Part shown: one piece after another, positions 6,991 to 9,603 of the stretch
How the letters are laid out: every line of letters starts with the position of its first letter
Numbering within the stretch: position 1 is the stretch's first letter
Source of the DNA: a bacterium
GTDB taxonomy: Bacteria; Patescibacteriota; Saccharimonadia; UBA4664
Direction: 5' to 3'
Length of the DNA: 9,603 nucleotides
Assembly (NCBI GenBank): GCA_027449805.1
Contig: DAIDKY010000030.1
Coordinates: 1 to 9,603, forward strand
Program-made: the position numbers and the translations under genes
The notes under the pieces: generated by a model
Database searches by the model: none
What the model was told of the DNA's origin: nothing
Seen by the model: only the letters and a program-made list of their open reading frames with translations

Positions 6991-8262
6991 ATGAAGTCAG
7001 CTTTATTCAAGCGTTCGGCCTTTCTCCTCGGAGTCTTGGCTGTAATCGTAGCCCCTCTCGCCGCGGTCAATGCGACTAGCGACACTCCTTGGGGTCCTGA
7101 TCGCCCGACCCTTACTCTTAGTGGTAATCACACTCCGGGTATGGACCACGTTCAGTTCAACTCGATCGTAAACAACCCTAACTATGGTGACGAGCGTACT
7201 TTCTTTGATGCTAAGGACAGCTCTATCACGACTGCCGGTGGTTACACCGACACGACTCAGGTCCATCCTGGCGAGATCGTTACCTTGCGCACATACGTGC
7301 ATAACAACGCCGACCCTTCGCTCAATGGTCCTAACAACACCGGTCCCGGTGTCGCCCATAACACCATGGTGAGCATTCAGTTGCCGACCGGTACTGCTGA
7401 CAGCCTCCGTGCTACCAGTATTATCTCGGCTAGCAATGCGGTACCTGCTTCGGTCTTTGATACGACCGATTTCCAGGCCGGTGGTGCACCCTTTGGCATG
7501 ACCTATGTTCCTGGTTCGGCCGTTCAGTACACTCACGCCGTTCCGTCCGGGCTTAAGCTATCTGACAGCATCGTTCACGGCGGCGCCTTGATCGGTGAGT
7601 CCCAGGCCGACGGTAATATTCCTGGATGCTTCGCTTACGACTCGTTCGTAACGATTCAGGTCAAGATCAACGGTCCATCGCTCAGTTTCACCAAGCAGGT
7701 TGCACCTGCCGGTACCTCGAACCTTGCTTCGAGCGTTAACGCTAATGTTGGTGACACCGACGGTTGGTTGCTGACAGCCACCAATACCTCGAATGTTACG
7801 GTAACGAATCCGACCATAAAGGATCAGATGCCCGCTCACCTCAAGCTCGTTCCCGGTTCGGTCTACTACTACAGTACGACCTTCCCAAATGGGAAACAGT
7901 TGGCTGACGGCGACCTCTTTGGTGCCGGACAGAACCTCCAAGATATGGCACCCGGTGCCGTGATTCACATTAAGTACCGCACGACTGTTAATAACGACTT
8001 TGCGGCTACCGACTGTAATCCGACGGTTGTGAACAACGCCGTCATCTCGGCCACAGGGATAGTACCGATTTACGCAAACGCCAATCTAAAGATTGCGCGT
8101 ATCTGTGCCTCGGTCACCCCTCCGACAACTCCTCCTACCTCCCAGTTGCCTGATACAGGTGCTGGCGCCCTAGCGGGTGTCGGTGGAATCGGTTCGATTG
8201 CTTACGCTGGCCGCGCCTACCTGCGCTCAAAGAAGAGCCTCGTCGACGCCCTCCGCAAGTAA
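6991..8262 (+). CDS. Secreted DUF11-like surface protein with LPDTG sorting signal
   Basis: A 423-residue cell-surface protein. The ATG at 6991 is chosen because AAAGGAG (6978-6984) lies 6 bases upstream and a classical signal peptide follows (basic KR at 7-8, hydrophobic 10-25, likely cleavage after VNA at 28); the in-frame ATG at 6943 lacks a ribosome site. Residues 30-228 form a beta-rich region including VTLRTYVHNNA. About 229-375 (SLSFTKQVAPAG...VNANVGDTDGW) resembles DUF11/conserved-repeat Ig-like domains. A Pro/Thr linker precedes LPDTG at 386-390, then a Gly/Ala-rich hydrophobic stretch and basic tail RSKK, the layout of sortase substrates. The hydrophobic stretch is short and interrupted by Arg, as in many candidate-phyla proteins. 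Codons are those of a highly expressed gene (GGT, CGT, AAC), with mixed third positions unlike the cassette. It is exported by Sec and probably wall- or membrane-anchored; the ligand is unknown. Confidence 0.88.
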   Translation: MKSALFKRSAFLLGVLAVIVAPLAAVNATSDTPWGPDRPTLTLSGNHTPGMDHVQFNSIVNNPNYGDERTFFDAKDSSITTAGGYTDTTQVHPGEIVTLRTYVHNNADPSLNGPNNTGPGVAHNTMVSIQLPTGTADSLRATSIISASNAVPASVFDTTDFQAGGAPFGMTYVPGSAVQYTHAVPSGLKLSDSIVHGGALIGESQADGNIPGCFAYDSFVTIQVKINGPSLSFTKQVAPAGTSNLASSVNANVGDTDGWLLTATNTSNVTVTNPTIKDQMPAHLKLVPGSVYYYSTTFPNGKQLADGDLFGAGQNLQDMAPGAVIHIKYRTTVNNDFAATDCNPTVVNNAVISATGIVPIYANANLKIARICASVTPPTTPPTSQLPDTGAGALAGVGGIGSIAYAGRAYLRSKKSLVDALRK

Positions 8263-8274
8263 TATAAGCTTTGA

Positions 8275-8303
8275 GTAGTTGCGGGCCGTAGGCCCGATAC
8301 TAC
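8275..8303 (+). other. Stable hairpin after the surface-protein gene
   Basis: CGGGCC (8282-8287) pairs with GGCCCG (8291-8296) around GTA, with an outer GTAGT/ACTAC helix (8275-8279/8299-8303) across a 2x2 internal loop. It begins 13 bases after the stop. There is no T-run, so it may protect the mRNA 3' end or pause polymerase before the terminator that follows. Confidence 0.5.
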
Positions 8304-8328
8304 ACTTGGCGCTGTCTTATAAACAGCC

Positions 8329-8354
8329 AAAAAGACCCCTTCGGGGGTCTTTTT
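8329..8354. terminator. Bidirectional intrinsic terminator upstream of prfB
   Basis: AAAAAGACCCC (8329-8339) pairs perfectly with GGGGTCTTTTT (8344-8354) around TTCG. The 11-bp stem has A-run and T-run ends, so it works as a classical terminator on the plus strand and could also work on the minus strand. It ends the surface-protein transcript and insulates prfB. Confidence 0.92.
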
Positions 8355-8357
8355 GTG

Positions 8358-8363
8358 TACAAT
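8358..8363 (+). promoter_or_regulatory. Candidate -10 element for prfB
   Basis: TACAAT ends 7 bases before the prfB ATG, so a start at the usual distance would fall on or next to the A of ATG, giving a leaderless or near-leaderless mRNA. No good -35 is present, because the terminator stem occupies that position. There is also no strong Shine-Dalgarno. Confidence 0.42.
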
Positions 8364-8370
8364 ATCAGGC

Positions 8371-9477
8371 ATGCAGGAGTTATTAAAACAATTCGATGAA
8401 CTACTGGGGCAGGTCAGTGCGGCCATGGCCAAGTTAAAGCTGTCTGCCGACGAGACCGAGATTAAGCGGTTGCAAGCCGAGACCGAGGCGCCTGATTTTT
8501 GGAATGACTCCCAGGCCGCGGCCAAGACCTCGCAACGATTAGCCGAACTGGTTAAGCATGTCGATTCGTGGAAGACGTTAGAGAAGGAGATCGCCGACGA
8601 GTGCGATGCCCTGCGTGAGTTCGGCGCCGATCCCGATTATCTCGTCTCGGCCAAACTGAATTACGGACGTCTTTCTGCCGACTACGCCGCCCGCGAGTTC
8701 GAGCTAAAACTGTCCGGCCCGCATGACCGAGCCTCGGCAATCCTCGAGATTCACGCCGGCACCGGCGGCACCGATGCCCAGGACTGGGCTCAGATGCTCG
8801 AGCGGATGTATCTGCGATATGCCGAGAGAGCTGGTTATAAGACCGAGGTCTTGTCGCGTTCGGAAGGCGAAGAAGCGGGTATAAAGAGCGTCACCATCGA
8901 GATTAACGGCACCTATGCCTTTGGTAAATTAAAGGGAGAGAAGGGGGTTCATCGGCTGGTTCGATTGAGTCCGTTTAACGCCGATAATCTGCGCCAGACC
9001 TCGTTTGCATTAGTTGAGGTTATGCCCCAGCTAGAAGCCCAGGATGAACTCGAGATCGACCCCAAGGATCTACGCATCGACGTTTATCGCTCCGGCGGCC
9101 ATGGCGGTCAGAGCGTCAACACGACCGATTCCGCGGTACGCATTACGCACTTGCCGACGGGGATCGTGGTGGCGATTCAAAACGAGCGCTCGCAGCTGCA
9201 GAACAAGGAGAAAGCGATGGCGATTCTGCGTTCGCGTTTGGCGACGCTTATGGAGGAACAACACAAGGCCGAGCTGGCCGAGTTGCGCGGACCCTCTCAG
9301 AGTGTGGCTTGGGGCAACCAGATTCGTTCATATGTACTGCACCCCTACACGAAGGTTAAGGACTCGCGTTCGGGTTACGAAACCTCGCAAGCGGGTGATG
9401 TTTTAGACGGCGAGCTCGAGGGTCTGATCGAGGCCGGGCTGCAGGCTAAGATCGGCTCTTTAGACAGCGCAGCGTAA
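8371..9477 (+). CDS. prfB: Peptide chain release factor 2 (RF2)
   Basis: RF2 recognises UGA and UAA stop codons in the ribosomal A site and triggers peptide release. The 368-residue product has the RF2-specific SPF tripeptide at 200-202 (RLSPFNADNLRQTSF) and the catalytic GGQ at 245-247 (SGGHGGQSVNTTDSAVR), both within about five residues of E. coli positions. The start at 8371 gives the family length; an earlier in-frame TTG at 8353 lies in the terminator and is rejected. There is no programmed +1 frameshift: the frame is continuous through the N-terminal region (EAPDFWND at about 44), so the UGA autoregulation known in E. coli is absent. Its presence agrees with UGA being a stop here, unlike SR1/Gracilibacteria. 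The 3' end overlaps a convergent minus-strand frame by 32 bases. Confidence 0.97.
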   Translation: MQELLKQFDELLGQVSAAMAKLKLSADETEIKRLQAETEAPDFWNDSQAAAKTSQRLAELVKHVDSWKTLEKEIADECDALREFGADPDYLVSAKLNYGRLSADYAAREFELKLSGPHDRASAILEIHAGTGGTDAQDWAQMLERMYLRYAERAGYKTEVLSRSEGEEAGIKSVTIEINGTYAFGKLKGEKGVHRLVRLSPFNADNLRQTSFALVEVMPQLEAQDELEIDPKDLRIDVYRSGGHGGQSVNTTDSAVRITHLPTGIVVAIQNERSQLQNKEKAMAILRSRLATLMEEQHKAELAELRGPSQSVAWGNQIRSYVLHPYTKVKDSRSGYETSQAGDVLDGELEGLIEAGLQAKIGSLDSAA

Positions 9478-9603
9478 GTTCGAGGTAACGCTGCTCTTGT
9501 TTGAGGCGGTGGCGTCCTTGGGCTGTAATCTGGTAACGAAGTTCGTTGGGCGTCGAGATGGTTTCGACGTCATTTTTGCGTTCAAGGCTTGATAGTGCCT
9601 GGT
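9446..9603 (-). CDS. C-terminal end of a winged-helix-like protein (5' part beyond window)
   Basis: On the minus strand a frame runs from the window edge (complete codons from 9601) to a TAG at 9448-9446. The 51 visible residues include ALSSLERKNDVETISTPNEL followed by RYQITAQGRHRLKQEQRYLE. The pattern Leu-x2-Leu-Glu-Arg-Lys, a short wing, then Tyr-x-Ile-Thr-x-x-Gly-Arg is that of the recognition helix end and wing of winged-helix DNA-binding proteins (PadR/PaaX/MarR-like). It is convergent with prfB and overlaps its last 32 bases. Only the end of the gene is seen, so the family and target are unknown; a chance frame is possible but the motif makes it unlikely. Confidence 0.55.
   Translation of the reverse strand, partial: QALSSLERKNDVETISTPNELRYQITAQGRHRLKQEQRYLELTLRCLKSRS

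Noticed and set aside
8371..8520. Programmed +1 frameshift typical of prfB
   Set aside because: The frame is continuous from the ATG through the N-terminal domain with no in-frame UGA, and the length to PDFWND agrees with an unshifted RF2.

Overview
The window looks like a chromosomal segment of a candidate-phyla (Patescibacteria/CPR) bacterium, most plausibly a Saccharibacteria-like lineage. This is inferred from the compact secA-M16 arrangement, a SecA without a C-terminal zinc tail, a DUF11-like surface protein ending in LPDTG, short gaps and weak ribosome binding sites. No taxonomic search was possible. The code appears standard: stops are TAG, TGA and TAA, and a UGA-reading release factor 2 is present.

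Layout. 1-2163 is the 3' part of secA (the start lies outside the window). Two bases later comes an M16 zinc peptidase (2166-3449). 3450-3910 is non-coding and holds a good sigma70-type promoter (3508-3536) followed by a leader of about 350 nt rich in potential RNA helices. 3911-6813 is a three-gene unit of proteins I do not recognise: a CxxC/HH protein, a Lys-rich protein with a nested in-frame start, and a two-helix membrane protein with a Cys- and Pro/Thr-rich outer part. It ends at a 13-bp UUCG hairpin. 6991-8262 is a secreted LPXTG surface protein, 8329-8354 a strong terminator, 8371-9477 prfB (RF2), and 9446-9603 the 3' end of a minus-strand gene with a winged-helix-like end.

The notable part is the middle. 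The three unknown genes use strongly GC-ending codons (in the first, every Phe is TTC, every Tyr TAC and every Ile ATC), unlike the mixed codons of secA, M16 and prfB. The unit is bracketed by a 31-column imperfect inverted repeat (27 identities; 3615-3645 against 6860-6889), and the repeat core GGATAGTC recurs next to the surface-protein gene. No transposase, integrase or reverse transcriptase is visible. I read it as an acquired cassette: host-side promoter, structured leader RNA, three-gene operon, terminator, inverted-repeat borders. Its function is unknown; the membrane protein suggests a role at the cell envelope.

Housekeeping parts fit together simply: SecA drives export, the surface protein is a likely Sec substrate with a sortase-type tail, M16 may degrade peptides, and RF2 terminates translation.
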